Positions 7,052 through 16,149 of a stretch of DNA of 38,932 bases are shown here, piece by piece. The stretch spans positions 1 through 38,932 of the IMG/VR virus record IMGVR_UViG_3300050030_000136; one strand, 5' to 3'. The stretch comes from a virus. The notes under the pieces were generated by a model. The model was given only the letters and a program-made list of their open reading frames with translations. It did no database searches and had not been told where the DNA came from. Position 1 is the first letter of the stretch; every line of letters starts with the position of its first letter. A program made the position numbers and the translations under genes.

Positions 7052-8329
7052 TCAAATAAATCCAAGCTGCTGTAGTTTATTTATTTCGTCTTCTATGACA
7101 GTTATAGCGTCAGTTCGATATTGAATATTAGGTATTTTTAACTTATCAATAAGACCATAAATATCTTTTTCAAGACCCTTTAAGGTTTTATTTTTACCAG
7201 TTACTTCACATATAATTCCCAAATGACCGCTTGAAACCAGTTTATTATCTTCTAAATTAACGTCTAATAACCATATATGTTCAAAACTATCTATTCCTCT
7301 TATAGGTATATTTTGATTAAATTTATTAGTAACATTAAAGTCTTTCGGTTCAAAAGGGTAAGGAGGTATAGATATTCTTATAGAACCTAACCAATCAGAA
7401 GTAGGATTTATTTTTGGTTTTTTGCCTTCACATAAACTTTTGAAAAACTCGCCTACTTTAATATCAAGACCTTCTAAAAAAGCATATATAGCTGAATATC
7501 CTATGCGTGGAGTAAACTCAAGAAAATACACATCTTTTTTGTCAGTAACCATAGTATTTACATCAAGAGGGCCATTATATTTATCAATCTTTAACGCAGA
7601 TAGCATTTTTTTGATTGTTTCTTTATATATTAAAGGCTCTTTACCATTCCAAAATTTAACTATAGATGAAGAACAACCAGTTTGCTGACCTAATTCATCG
7701 GTCATAAAACGCTTTGTTTCCCAAGTAGAGTTAAGCGTTTCCATAATTGGATGACCATCAACAAACCAAAGTTCTGTACTTATTTCATATCCTATAACTT
7801 TTTCCTGCAAAAGAAAGTCTACTTTCCCTTTCCAACGACCTTCAAAATAATCGAGCATTTCTATAAGGTCTTGAGTATCTTCAGAGTCAGAGTATGTAAA
7901 TCCATTATCATCTCCCATAGGTTTAAAAACCCATAGTTTCTTGGAAGAAACTAAAAACTTTCTTGCGTCTTCAAAAGACTTAAATTCGTGATGTTCAAGT
8001 ATTTCAAGACCGCTTTTTTCAGCTAATACTATGCCAAATTCTCTATCTTCTTCCATTTTATCTTGAAGTAAACCTGCACCATAACAATTGCATCTCTTTG
8101 ATAATTTTTCGTATATTTCTCCCATTGAACTCATATCGAATATAACATTAGAGTCTTTAGACATATTTTCTATGATACTATTTGTTTCTTTTAATATACC
8201 TTTATAAATACCACGATATTTAGGGTCTTTAATCCAAAAACAAACGTCATTTCCTTCATTTGCTATGCGAAATGCTATACCAAGACCATCTCCATATTTA
8301 GAAATAAGTTTAACATTGTTAGTCGTCAT
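7052..8329 (-). CDS. ATP-grasp ligase, PurD-like
   Basis: 425 aa. The N-terminus (VKLISKYGDGLGIAFRIANE) resembles the nucleotide-fold start of PurD-type ligases. The middle carries ATP-grasp features: LWVFKPMGDDNGF as the ATP-binding Lys strand, then LLQEKVIGYEIS, and FLEFTPRIGYSAIYAF, which replaces the metal-binding ExNPRxGxxE of PurD. ATP-grasp enzymes join a carboxylate to an amine through an acyl phosphate. The substrate is unknown. The chosen ATG at 8329 lies inside the last codons of the upstream tiny gene; in-frame starts further upstream (GTG at 8368) seem less likely because homology begins at VKLISKYG. It sits among late structural genes, unusual for purine synthesis. Confidence 0.75.
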   Translation of the reverse strand: MTTNNVKLISKYGDGLGIAFRIANEGNDVCFWIKDPKYRGIYKGILKETNSIIENMSKDSNVIFDMSSMGEIYEKLSKRCNCYGAGLLQDKMEEDREFGIVLAEKSGLEILEHHEFKSFEDARKFLVSSKKLWVFKPMGDDNGFTYSDSEDTQDLIEMLDYFEGRWKGKVDFLLQEKVIGYEISTELWFVDGHPIMETLNSTWETKRFMTDELGQQTGCSSSIVKFWNGKEPLIYKETIKKMLSALKIDKYNGPLDVNTMVTDKKDVYFLEFTPRIGYSAIYAFLEGLDIKVGEFFKSLCEGKKPKINPTSDWLGSIRISIPPYPFEPKDFNVTNKFNQNIPIRGIDSFEHIWLLDVNLEDNKLVSSGHLGIICEVTGKNKTLKGLEKDIYGLIDKLKIPNIQYRTDAITVIEDEINKLQQLGFI

Positions 8330-8399
8330 CGTATCTGTTCCCATCAGGGTCATCGTCAATATCTTCACCCGAATCTATTACGAAATCTGGAGTTATCAT
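8319..8399 (-). CDS. Tiny acidic peptide, 26 aa
   Basis: The ATG overlaps the TGA of the 1,429-residue protein (ATGA junction), and the stop lies 11 bases inside the ATP-grasp gene start, so the three frames are chained. The peptide is extremely acidic (10 Asp and 1 Glu in 26), ending DDDPDGNRYDDD. It may be a real peptide, a coupling device for ATP-grasp translation, or a chance frame. The tight overlap on both sides is the only support. Confidence 0.4.
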   Translation of the reverse strand: MITPDFVIDSGEDIDDDPDGNRYDDD

Positions 8400-11300
8400 T
8401 TTACAAGTTTATTGGCGGATTTAGCTAAAGCTATTCTTTGCTTTTCTAATTTGGCTATTTTCTCAGATTTTTGGCTTCCGTTAATTATGGTTGATTTTGT
8501 AATAATATCTATTCTTTTATTAATTTCACCTAATTGCTTAGAAATAGAATTTAATGTACTTGCCATAGCAAATTTTGGATTTTCTTTTGAAAGTTTTACA
8601 GCATCTTTAATTCTTCCATCTTTAATCATTTTATTATAAGTAGTCTGTATAGAAGTGTACTCTTTAAGATTTTTATAGAATTTATTTATACTTTCTGCCT
8701 GACCTGTTTCCATAGGACTTTTTAGAGTTGTACCATATAATAAAGGATAACGAGTAATATCAGTAGGTTTTATAGGTACTTTTTGGCCTGATTCTTTTTT
8801 AATAGAATTTATCAGGTAATCACCAACTCCTGTTATATATCTTTCTGAACCTCCCAAATACCCCTGTGCAAGATTTTCTATTTTTGCAGGTGAATAATTT
8901 ATTATTTTACCAATTTGCTTTGCAGTTTCTGAAGTATACTTTGTAGATTGTTCAGACGGTTCTAAGTTTTCTATTCCTTGAGGTAATATAGATTGTTGTC
9001 TAAAGAAGTTATAGTTAGTAGCATTTTCTATAAATGGTTTAACTGCTGTAGCAAGCATACCAGAAGAAGGGTCTCCAGAAGTAGGTAGTACTGAATCAAA
9101 GGTGGATTTGGCTAATCCATCAAATGCAGATTTATCTTTTGTATCAAGATATTCCATAAATCTTTCTGGTACAGAACTGAAAACTTGACCATAAAGAAAT
9201 GGTTTAGGTACTCTTGCGTAAACCTTTGTTCCTGGAACTTTTATACACCAAAATAGGTCTTTTTGCCATCTTGGTATTTCTTTGAAATCTGGGTCATTTC
9301 TATTAATCATATATAAAATTACAGAAGGAACTGTTAATGCGGCAATTCCTTTTACAGAAGTTCCAACTGGGTCTTTAATAACAGTTCTTATAGTCTTTTC
9401 AGTGCCTTGAACTCCAGCGTTAAAAAATGCCATAAGTTGATTTATGTCTTTTGTCCTTGAACCTCTAACACCAAAATCTACTGTGGCCTCACGACTTTCA
9501 AAACCAGATTCTATATCAGACAATCCTTTTTCTTTTGCTGTTTTGAAAACCGCTACTCTTGTTGCCTGTTCCATTAACTGACTTAAATCTTGTGCAGTAT
9601 GAATAATATTCAGTTTTTCTACAAGTCCTTTTTGACTCATTAATTCTTTATATGCAGCTTTTAATTTTGGTCTTGATAATTCAACAAAACCACTATATGC
9701 ACCTCCAGAACGTAACCAATCATAATAAACATCACTTTTATTCATAATATCTGCTATTGCTTTTACACTATCGTGTAAAGGAGTAAATCCAAACTTGGCT
9801 TGCATCATAGCACCCATTTGGTCTCTTGTTGGATTTCTTATAATAAATTCTGGAGTTATAGTAGCAGCAGTTCTTAATAGTCTTGCTGGTGCAGATAAAA
9901 TCTTAACAAGTAGACTTGATGATGTTTCATTCATTCCTGTCATAGCATCTTGTAGATTTTTAGGTACTTTATAATATTGTGGTTTACCATTCACAAAGAC
10001 TTCTATGCTATCTTTTGGTTTAAACGATGAAGGTCTAAAAATTGTACTTTCTATTGGTACTTCTTGAGTAATGACTCTTTGTATTTCACGAACAATTTGC
10101 TTAACAGTCTTTTCGACAGTTTCGCCAGTAGGTGTTTTTCCACCACTTGCTTGCGATTCAATCTTTCTTATATAATTTCCAGCTTCTGATTCGGTCATAC
10201 CTCTATGGACAAGTGCATCGACTACTACTTTTTTAAGTTTATCCATAGGCGTTTTAGCGTCTACAGTTTGACCATCTTTTGTTCTTTTTGTAGTTTCAGT
10301 TGCTTCTTGTACTACTTGAGATACGTTCTTCCTAAAGGTTCTGACTTCGGTAGATATTTCTTTAGGGTCTACCTTTATAGGACGCATTTTTATATGTTGT
10401 CTAACTATTTCATCTGGAAACATTTTCTTTAATTTTATTACATCTCTTGCAACCGTGTTTCTTTCAGAAGTATCCATAATCCTATGGACGTTTTTAATTA
10501 CACTTTCAATAACGTCTTGTTTTGGACGTAAAGAACCCTTAATCTTTCTAATAAATGAACGTGCCTCTGAAAATGGTTTATTAGATTTTGGAGTTCCAGA
10601 TATACCTTCTGCTATATCCATAATCCTATCAAATGGAATATAGTTTGGATTTTCTTTAAGGATTCGAGCATATTGAGCTTTAGACATATTGCCACTGTCT
10701 ACAAGTAAATGTAAAACTCGCTTTTGGAAATCATAGATTCTTATAGCAGTTTTGTCGAAAATAGACATATTTTCGCCATACTTTTTGTCAAGATTGTCCA
10801 TAATTTTTTGAGCTTCGGCAACCTGTTCTTTGGTTACTATATTTTCTTCACTACCTTCGTACTTTGGTTTTTGCAAGTCCTCAATAGTTCTTCGTGATAT
10901 AAGATAATCTTTTAAGTCTTGTGGTGAAGCAGTCTTTCCAAAGAAAAACTCTCTGGTTTTTTGTGCAAAGGTAGGTTTTTTACCAATATCAGATACACTT
11001 TTTTCAAAATCTTCAATTATGGGTTTTAGACCTTCGCCAGTAATTTCTATATTACCTTCTTTGTTTATCTTGTATGTTTTATCTTCTAATACCGATTCTG
11101 CCTTTTTACCAGTACCTAAATAACTACGAGAGCGCAACTTAGGGTCTTCTCCAGGTTTTATAGTAAGACCAAGTTTCTTAGCCTTTTCTCCTGCATTTTC
11201 AATAGAAGCAAAACGATTAATAACAGATTGATAAGCATTTTCTGCCGCTTCGCCTATTTTTGTACCTTTAAGAGTAATCTTTTTAGACTCTTGTGGTGGT

Positions 11301-12685
11301 TGTCCTTCAATAGGAACATCTGGTGGTTTTGGAGGTTCTTGTGGAGGTTTAGGTGGTTTTACATCAGCACCTAAATCTTCACTATGCAAATTGTCATTTG
11401 GTTTTGGTATTTGACCTGCCTCATAAGCTACTTTGCCACCTTCATTTCTATTTACAAAACGACCTTCGTTTGTAACGAATCCTTCTTCAAAGCCTTGTGG
11501 TGCATCTTCTTGTTTTAAACCAAGTTTATCATACGCTTCTTGATGATATTGACCTTCTATTATTTCTCCGTCAGGAGTTTTTATAGCAGCAGATTTTATA
11601 GTTTCACCTTGTTTTGTAGGTGGACTTATTTGATTAAGGTCTTTCTTTGGTGGTAAATCAGTTTCCATTTGCTCTTTTTGAGCCATTTGTTCATATATAA
11701 ATTTAGGTGGTTTTTTACTTTCTAAATCTTTAATAGCTTTATCGGCCCAATCTTCGCCTTTATATGGCGTTAAAACTTCAATATCTTCTGGTTTAAGTTT
11801 ACCTTCTTCAGCAGCTTTTTGGATTATAGGTTTACGGATAAGATTTTCAGTTTGGTATTTCATTTGTGCTGCAGCAAGTTCGGCCTTGCCAGTAGGCGCG
11901 CCGCTTAAATCAACCTTGCTTAAATCGCGTTTAGGCATTGATTGCGTTTCGGGGGTAACATTGGTCGGGGCAACAGGTTTTGACGCATCTGGGTCGATTG
12001 TAGACGGTTTTTGACCCTTGCCAGCGTAAGGCGTTAATATCGCGCCCATAGCCGTTTGTGCGGCAACGTCTTTTAAAGGTACACCTTCAACTGCTGCAGT
12101 ACCACCCATAGTTGCAGCGCCAGCACCACGTCTTAAATATGGATTTTTAATAGACCCTATCATTTTTAGCATTTTACCCAAAATTAATCTTTGTGCCGCG
12201 CCTTTTGCAGCACCCATCAACATAGATTTTCCTTCACGTTTTGCTTGCGCAGCACCTTGCATACCTCCATAAATAGTACCTGCTTCCCATTGTGCAAGTC
12301 CTACTGGCAAAGAACCTATTACTTGACCAACAAAATTATCAACTGAATTTGCACCTGATTTTGCGGCTTCTTTATCCCAATAATCAGCATTTACTGTAAG
12401 ATGTTTTGCGATATTATTAATTAATGAATCGTCTTTTAATTCTTTACTACCAGTATATTGACGTACTACATTAGCCATATCTTGAATATCAGTCATAAAC
12501 GATGCGGCAGATTTTTCAGCACCGCTTATTGCACCTAATTCAGCGTGTAATGGTACATTTAACTTTTCTATAAAAGAAGGTTTTCTATCTGGTTGAGTTT
12601 CTAGCTCAAATCCTTGTGGAACATTTGTTTGTGGTTGTTGTTCTATTTCAAAACCAGTAGGTAAATTTATTTGGTTACTTGCCAC
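8396..12685 (-). CDS. Giant polyvalent virion protein with LPD38-like domain
   Basis: 1,429 aa, the largest gene. The N-terminus has two short repeats (PTGFEIEQQPQ, PQGFELETQPD). Residues 130-220 are Gly/Ala-rich and may insert in membranes. The middle is Pro- and Lys-rich linker, with FVTNEGRFVNRNEGGK, a motif shared by many phage proteins. About residues 900-1320 match the large polyvalent-protein-associated domain LPD38 (PEFIIRNPTRDQMGA, VDFGVRGSRTKDINQL, AFFNAGVQGTEKTIR). Such proteins are carried in the head and ejected with DNA in podoviruses. GTG start, overlapping the previous gene by 19 bases. Confidence 0.75.
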   Translation of the reverse strand: MASNQINLPTGFEIEQQPQTNVPQGFELETQPDRKPSFIEKLNVPLHAELGAISGAEKSAASFMTDIQDMANVVRQYTGSKELKDDSLINNIAKHLTVNADYWDKEAAKSGANSVDNFVGQVIGSLPVGLAQWEAGTIYGGMQGAAQAKREGKSMLMGAAKGAAQRLILGKMLKMIGSIKNPYLRRGAGAATMGGTAAVEGVPLKDVAAQTAMGAILTPYAGKGQKPSTIDPDASKPVAPTNVTPETQSMPKRDLSKVDLSGAPTGKAELAAAQMKYQTENLIRKPIIQKAAEEGKLKPEDIEVLTPYKGEDWADKAIKDLESKKPPKFIYEQMAQKEQMETDLPPKKDLNQISPPTKQGETIKSAAIKTPDGEIIEGQYHQEAYDKLGLKQEDAPQGFEEGFVTNEGRFVNRNEGGKVAYEAGQIPKPNDNLHSEDLGADVKPPKPPQEPPKPPDVPIEGQPPQESKKITLKGTKIGEAAENAYQSVINRFASIENAGEKAKKLGLTIKPGEDPKLRSRSYLGTGKKAESVLEDKTYKINKEGNIEITGEGLKPIIEDFEKSVSDIGKKPTFAQKTREFFFGKTASPQDLKDYLISRRTIEDLQKPKYEGSEENIVTKEQVAEAQKIMDNLDKKYGENMSIFDKTAIRIYDFQKRVLHLLVDSGNMSKAQYARILKENPNYIPFDRIMDIAEGISGTPKSNKPFSEARSFIRKIKGSLRPKQDVIESVIKNVHRIMDTSERNTVARDVIKLKKMFPDEIVRQHIKMRPIKVDPKEISTEVRTFRKNVSQVVQEATETTKRTKDGQTVDAKTPMDKLKKVVVDALVHRGMTESEAGNYIRKIESQASGGKTPTGETVEKTVKQIVREIQRVITQEVPIESTIFRPSSFKPKDSIEVFVNGKPQYYKVPKNLQDAMTGMNETSSSLLVKILSAPARLLRTAATITPEFIIRNPTRDQMGAMMQAKFGFTPLHDSVKAIADIMNKSDVYYDWLRSGGAYSGFVELSRPKLKAAYKELMSQKGLVEKLNIIHTAQDLSQLMEQATRVAVFKTAKEKGLSDIESGFESREATVDFGVRGSRTKDINQLMAFFNAGVQGTEKTIRTVIKDPVGTSVKGIAALTVPSVILYMINRNDPDFKEIPRWQKDLFWCIKVPGTKVYARVPKPFLYGQVFSSVPERFMEYLDTKDKSAFDGLAKSTFDSVLPTSGDPSSGMLATAVKPFIENATNYNFFRQQSILPQGIENLEPSEQSTKYTSETAKQIGKIINYSPAKIENLAQGYLGGSERYITGVGDYLINSIKKESGQKVPIKPTDITRYPLLYGTTLKSPMETGQAESINKFYKNLKEYTSIQTTYNKMIKDGRIKDAVKLSKENPKFAMASTLNSISKQLGEINKRIDIITKSTIINGSQKSEKIAKLEKQRIALAKSANKLVK

Positions 12686-13608
12686 GTTTTTCCACCATCA
12701 TTTGAAACAATTCTTTTTCCAGTTTGTTTATTTTTAGCGTATATAGGTTGAATACTACCTTCTTGCTGAACTTGATTATTATCAGAAGTAGGTGCAGGAT
12801 TTACATCAGAAACTTGATTATTTTGTGCTTTATTAAAATAATCAACTAAGCTATCAAATAATCCTCCACGTTTAGGGACTTGTTTTTCTTCTTCATTTTC
12901 ATCTTCAAAGTTCTTTTGTATATATTCATTAACTATTGGTGCGCTATCTATGTCAATTCCTAATTGTTGTAATTGAGATATTGCATCTTGTCTATTTATT
13001 ACTCCCTTAAATGGTGTAAGTTTTCCTATTGCCCACTGTTGTTTTTGTGGTGAAAATATAGGTTTTTGTGGTTTCATAGGCGCAGGAGGAACTTTGTAAA
13101 CAGGGTCGGCATCATTAAAAGTCATTTTTGCCAATGTCTTATTTTCAGGAGATAAGGTATTGTCTGTATTATACTTTTTATACATCATTTTAGTTCGTTG
13201 AAGTTTACCTGTTAATTCCTGTACTTGCATATCGTGTTTCATTTTGGCATTTTGATATAAAGTATCTAATTGTGCCGTATCAGTTGTAGTCTGTTTAGCA
13301 AGGTTAGTTTGCTGTATATATTCATTTTCTATAGCCATTAATCCAATATCGAATTGTCTTTTAGGCATATCGTCTATATTAAACTGTTGTTGTATCTGTG
13401 GATTAGCAGCAAGTTGTTGCTCGCCAGTAGGTCTGGAAACAAATTCTGATTCTTGAGGTTTTTGGGCAAGTTGAGTTATATTATGTTGCGTATCAACAGC
13501 ACGACCACTTTGGCCATCACTACTTACCCATCCAGTGTATTGTTGTTTCTTTTGTGCTTCTGGACTGTTTTGCTCGTTTACAAAATCAGCATATTTTGGA
13601 TTAGGCAT
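12667..13608 (-). CDS. Gln-rich virion-associated protein
   Basis: 313 aa, rich in Gln, Asn and Lys, with a helical centre (about 90-150) and disordered flanks. The end, YAKNKQTGKRIVSNDGGKTW, is a short motif seen at the C-termini of other phage internal proteins. AAAGGA precedes the ATG. It lies between a GLUG fibre-like gene and the giant ejected protein, which fits an internal virion protein or its chaperone. No enzyme motif seen. Confidence 0.6.
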   Translation of the reverse strand: MPNPKYADFVNEQNSPEAQKKQQYTGWVSSDGQSGRAVDTQHNITQLAQKPQESEFVSRPTGEQQLAANPQIQQQFNIDDMPKRQFDIGLMAIENEYIQQTNLAKQTTTDTAQLDTLYQNAKMKHDMQVQELTGKLQRTKMMYKKYNTDNTLSPENKTLAKMTFNDADPVYKVPPAPMKPQKPIFSPQKQQWAIGKLTPFKGVINRQDAISQLQQLGIDIDSAPIVNEYIQKNFEDENEEEKQVPKRGGLFDSLVDYFNKAQNNQVSDVNPAPTSDNNQVQQEGSIQPIYAKNKQTGKRIVSNDGGKTWQVTK

Positions 13609-13625
13609 TTTATTTCCTTTATATT

Positions 13626-14912
13626 TTAATTAATTATAACTATTTTCCCTTTATATTTTCTCAATAGAGGGAAATTATTTGTCCATTGATACCAAATTGG
13701 TGTAGAAAAATCCCATACTATATCTCCACCATCATAAATATTATGTGTCTTATCAAAGTAAGCTGACTTTAATGTTTCATTATAAGTTACTGGTTCATTA
13801 GACCCAAGTGCAACCGAACATTGACCTGTCCACCAACCACAATTAACGATTGAGCCACTGCCAATGTTTCCAACTAATCCAGCAGCATAATTCCCTAAAA
13901 CAACTCCAGTAGCATAACAGTTTGTTATTGTAGAGCCAGGTGCTTCACCAATAAGACCGCCTTTCCAGCTTATGTCCATTCTTCCTTGAACCTGTCCAGT
14001 AGCATAAGAATTTGTTACAGTGCCATATCGAAAGTAACCAACCAATCCACCAGTATATAAAAGGTCTCCAACACTTCCATCAACATTGCCAGTGGAATAA
14101 CAATTTTCAATAACCATACTATCGCCATAACCAAGCAATCCACCAAGAGTAACGTATTCGCCACCACCTTTTGTATATACATTACCTGTAGAGTAACAAA
14201 TTCGTAACGCTGAACCTCCACCTGACTGTCCTATAAGTCCCCCAACCATATCATTTCCATAAACATCTCCTGTGGCATAGCAATTAGTTATTCCATCATT
14301 TAATTCTTGCCCTATAAGTCCACCAACATAAGTACTTCCCGAAACCTCACCCGTAGCGTAACAATATGACATTGATTCGTCATTTAATCCTACCAGCCCA
14401 CCAACACTACTTATTCCTATAACCGTAGCTGAACTATGAAGAAGTGTATAATTGCCATCAGAACCAATCCACCCCACCAGACCGCCAACACAGTAGCGAC
14501 CTGTTACGCTTCCAGAAGAAACATCGTATGCCAAATATGTAGTATCACTATATCCTATCAATGCACCTACATAATCACGACCTTTTATATTAGCGTTTGT
14601 AATATTTACATTCTGTATATTAGTATCTCCTGCACTTAAATTGCCAGCACCAAATAATCCTACATAATCTGTTGTAGAACGATTTATAAATAGATTTGAA
14701 ATTGTATGTCCTTGTCCGTTAAAAGTTCCAAAAGGTTCAGAACCATCTCCACCAAACCTTACATCAATATTTCCTATTGGTATAAATCCTGCCCCACTAT
14801 TCCAACCACTTGTGGCAGAGGCATCTATATCATTCATTAAAATACATTCATCTGCTAAGTGGTCTGGTGTTATATCCTGTAATTCAGCAAGAGTATATAT
14901 TTCGTAAGCCAT
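13626..14912 (-). CDS. GLUG-repeat beta-helix protein, putative receptor-binding fibre
   Basis: 428 aa. An N-terminal cap (MAYEIYTLAELQDITPDHLA, then GTFNGQGHTISNLFI) leads into about ten GLUG-type repeats of 25-40 residues, such as CYATGEVSGSTYVGGLIGQ and CYATGDVYGNDMVGGLIGQ. The end has a W/Y-rich closing segment (VWDFSTPIWYQWTNNFPLL). GLUG repeats form right-handed beta-helices in surface adhesins and are very common in Planctomycetes. A virion fibre or host-surface-binding role is likely, given its place among tail genes. It starts one base after the previous stop (TAATATG). Confidence 0.75.
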   Translation of the reverse strand: MAYEIYTLAELQDITPDHLADECILMNDIDASATSGWNSGAGFIPIGNIDVRFGGDGSEPFGTFNGQGHTISNLFINRSTTDYVGLFGAGNLSAGDTNIQNVNITNANIKGRDYVGALIGYSDTTYLAYDVSSGSVTGRYCVGGLVGWIGSDGNYTLLHSSATVIGISSVGGLVGLNDESMSYCYATGEVSGSTYVGGLIGQELNDGITNCYATGDVYGNDMVGGLIGQSGGGSALRICYSTGNVYTKGGGEYVTLGGLLGYGDSMVIENCYSTGNVDGSVGDLLYTGGLVGYFRYGTVTNSYATGQVQGRMDISWKGGLIGEAPGSTITNCYATGVVLGNYAAGLVGNIGSGSIVNCGWWTGQCSVALGSNEPVTYNETLKSAYFDKTHNIYDGGDIVWDFSTPIWYQWTNNFPLLRKYKGKIVIIN

Positions 14913-14913
14913 A

Positions 14914-15651
14914 TTATTGATTTATCTTTGTTATTTGAATATGTATATTTTTAATTAAAACTGAAGGTGCAGTATCAAAAACTATATAAATAAATTTTCC
15001 TGCTGCAACTGAAACAGATAATGCCCCACTTGTATATGCCCCTGTCGTTGTGTCGATTGCATTAATTAAAGTTGGAGTTCCTAAACCTATCATCGCATCA
15101 GCGTATTTCAAATCCCCTGTAATTTCTGTTGTAGGGTCTGCATCGCAAGACACTTTTATACCTGTTATAGTTATGGCATAAGGAGTTGATAATATAATAC
15201 CAATAAGATTGTTTACAGTATAAACATCATTTGGGGCAGTTATAGAAACATTTATAGTTTCAGAAGTAATAAGTTTTGCAAAAGTTGGAGTATCTCCAGA
15301 CTTATAATAAGTATTTGTATCTACTCCTAAAAGACCAGAAGTTAATTTAATTAATCCAGAACTTGCAAATGCACCGCCAGACATTGTTTGAGGTGCAGTC
15401 TGGTCAAGAGTTAAAAATGCCGATGCGTGTTGTCCATCAAGTAAATCTGCGTTAAGATTAGTATTTACTCTCGTAGAAGTTATTATAAAAGGAGACAATG
15501 TAGTTTCTGTCAGTGTTATTCTTTTAAAAATTGGATTTGAGGACGTAGACATAGGCTGTGTAACAAACCTTTGAGTTAGGTCGTTTATGATACTTTCCAG
15601 TTGTTGCCAATCACCTGCAATAACCTGATAATTTGGTCTTATATTTGCCAT
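14914..15651 (-). CDS. Tail-fibre-like protein
   Basis: 245 aa. The stretch NTNLNADLLDGQHASAFLTL is the tail-fibre repeat motif N-A-D-x-L-D-G-x-H-A found in phage fibres and baseplate spikes. The N-terminus is helical (DWQQLESIINDLTQRFV) and could be a trimerising anchor to the virion. The C-terminal half is a beta-rich domain. It overlaps the previous gene by 13 bases, with AGGGA before the ATG. Probably a trimeric fibre or adaptor to the GLUG protein. Confidence 0.65.
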   Translation of the reverse strand: MANIRPNYQVIAGDWQQLESIINDLTQRFVTQPMSTSSNPIFKRITLTETTLSPFIITSTRVNTNLNADLLDGQHASAFLTLDQTAPQTMSGGAFASSGLIKLTSGLLGVDTNTYYKSGDTPTFAKLITSETINVSITAPNDVYTVNNLIGIILSTPYAITITGIKVSCDADPTTEITGDLKYADAMIGLGTPTLINAIDTTTGAYTSGALSVSVAAGKFIYIVFDTAPSVLIKNIHIQITKINQ

Positions 15652-16148
15652 ATTCCCTGTCTTGAACTATCTTCACCACCATATCCATATTCCAAGTTGC
15701 TTTCAAATGGTGTAGCGTATTGTCTATAAGTAGGCATAGAACTTTGCATTTGAGATAATGATGTCATCATCTGTGCATAAGGTGTTATTGACTGTTGCCA
15801 AAGTTGGTTTCGAGTGTCTTCAATGTTTTTATACATTTTAGACAATTCTGTTCCACCTTGGGTTTGAAGACCTCTTGCGCCTGCCGTACTTGACATACCA
15901 GTAGATACCATAGAAGCAAGGTCTTTATTAACACCACCTTGTACGTTTTCTTTAGCCTCTTGTCTTAAACCCTTACCATAACCACCTCCAGGTTGGTAAT
16001 ACTTATTCATTTTATTAAGTTGTGGTGATACTTGACTCATCATTCCAGAATATGTACCATAAGCCTCTTGCCATTTATCCATAGCATTTTGGTATTCAGG
16101 TAAACCGAGCATTTCGTTTTGGGTTTGTTGTGATGTAAAAGTTTGCAT
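15639..16148 (-). CDS. Gln/Met-rich structural protein, 169 aa
   Basis: Helical, rich in Gln, Met, Tyr and Gly, with a Gly-rich hinge (YYQPGGGYGKGLRQEA). It resembles small internal or adaptor proteins found between beta-propeller and fibre genes in podoviruses, but I name no family. AAAGGA precedes the ATG. No membrane helix or enzyme motif is seen. Confidence 0.55.
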   Translation of the reverse strand: MQTFTSQQTQNEMLGLPEYQNAMDKWQEAYGTYSGMMSQVSPQLNKMNKYYQPGGGYGKGLRQEAKENVQGGVNKDLASMVSTGMSSTAGARGLQTQGGTELSKMYKNIEDTRNQLWQQSITPYAQMMTSLSQMQSSMPTYRQYATPFESNLEYGYGGEDSSRQGIWQI

Positions 16149-16149
16149 T

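Noticed and set aside
13626-14912. Diversity-generating retroelement target
   Set aside because: The repeats are protein-level GLUG motifs; no reverse transcriptase or template repeat is present.
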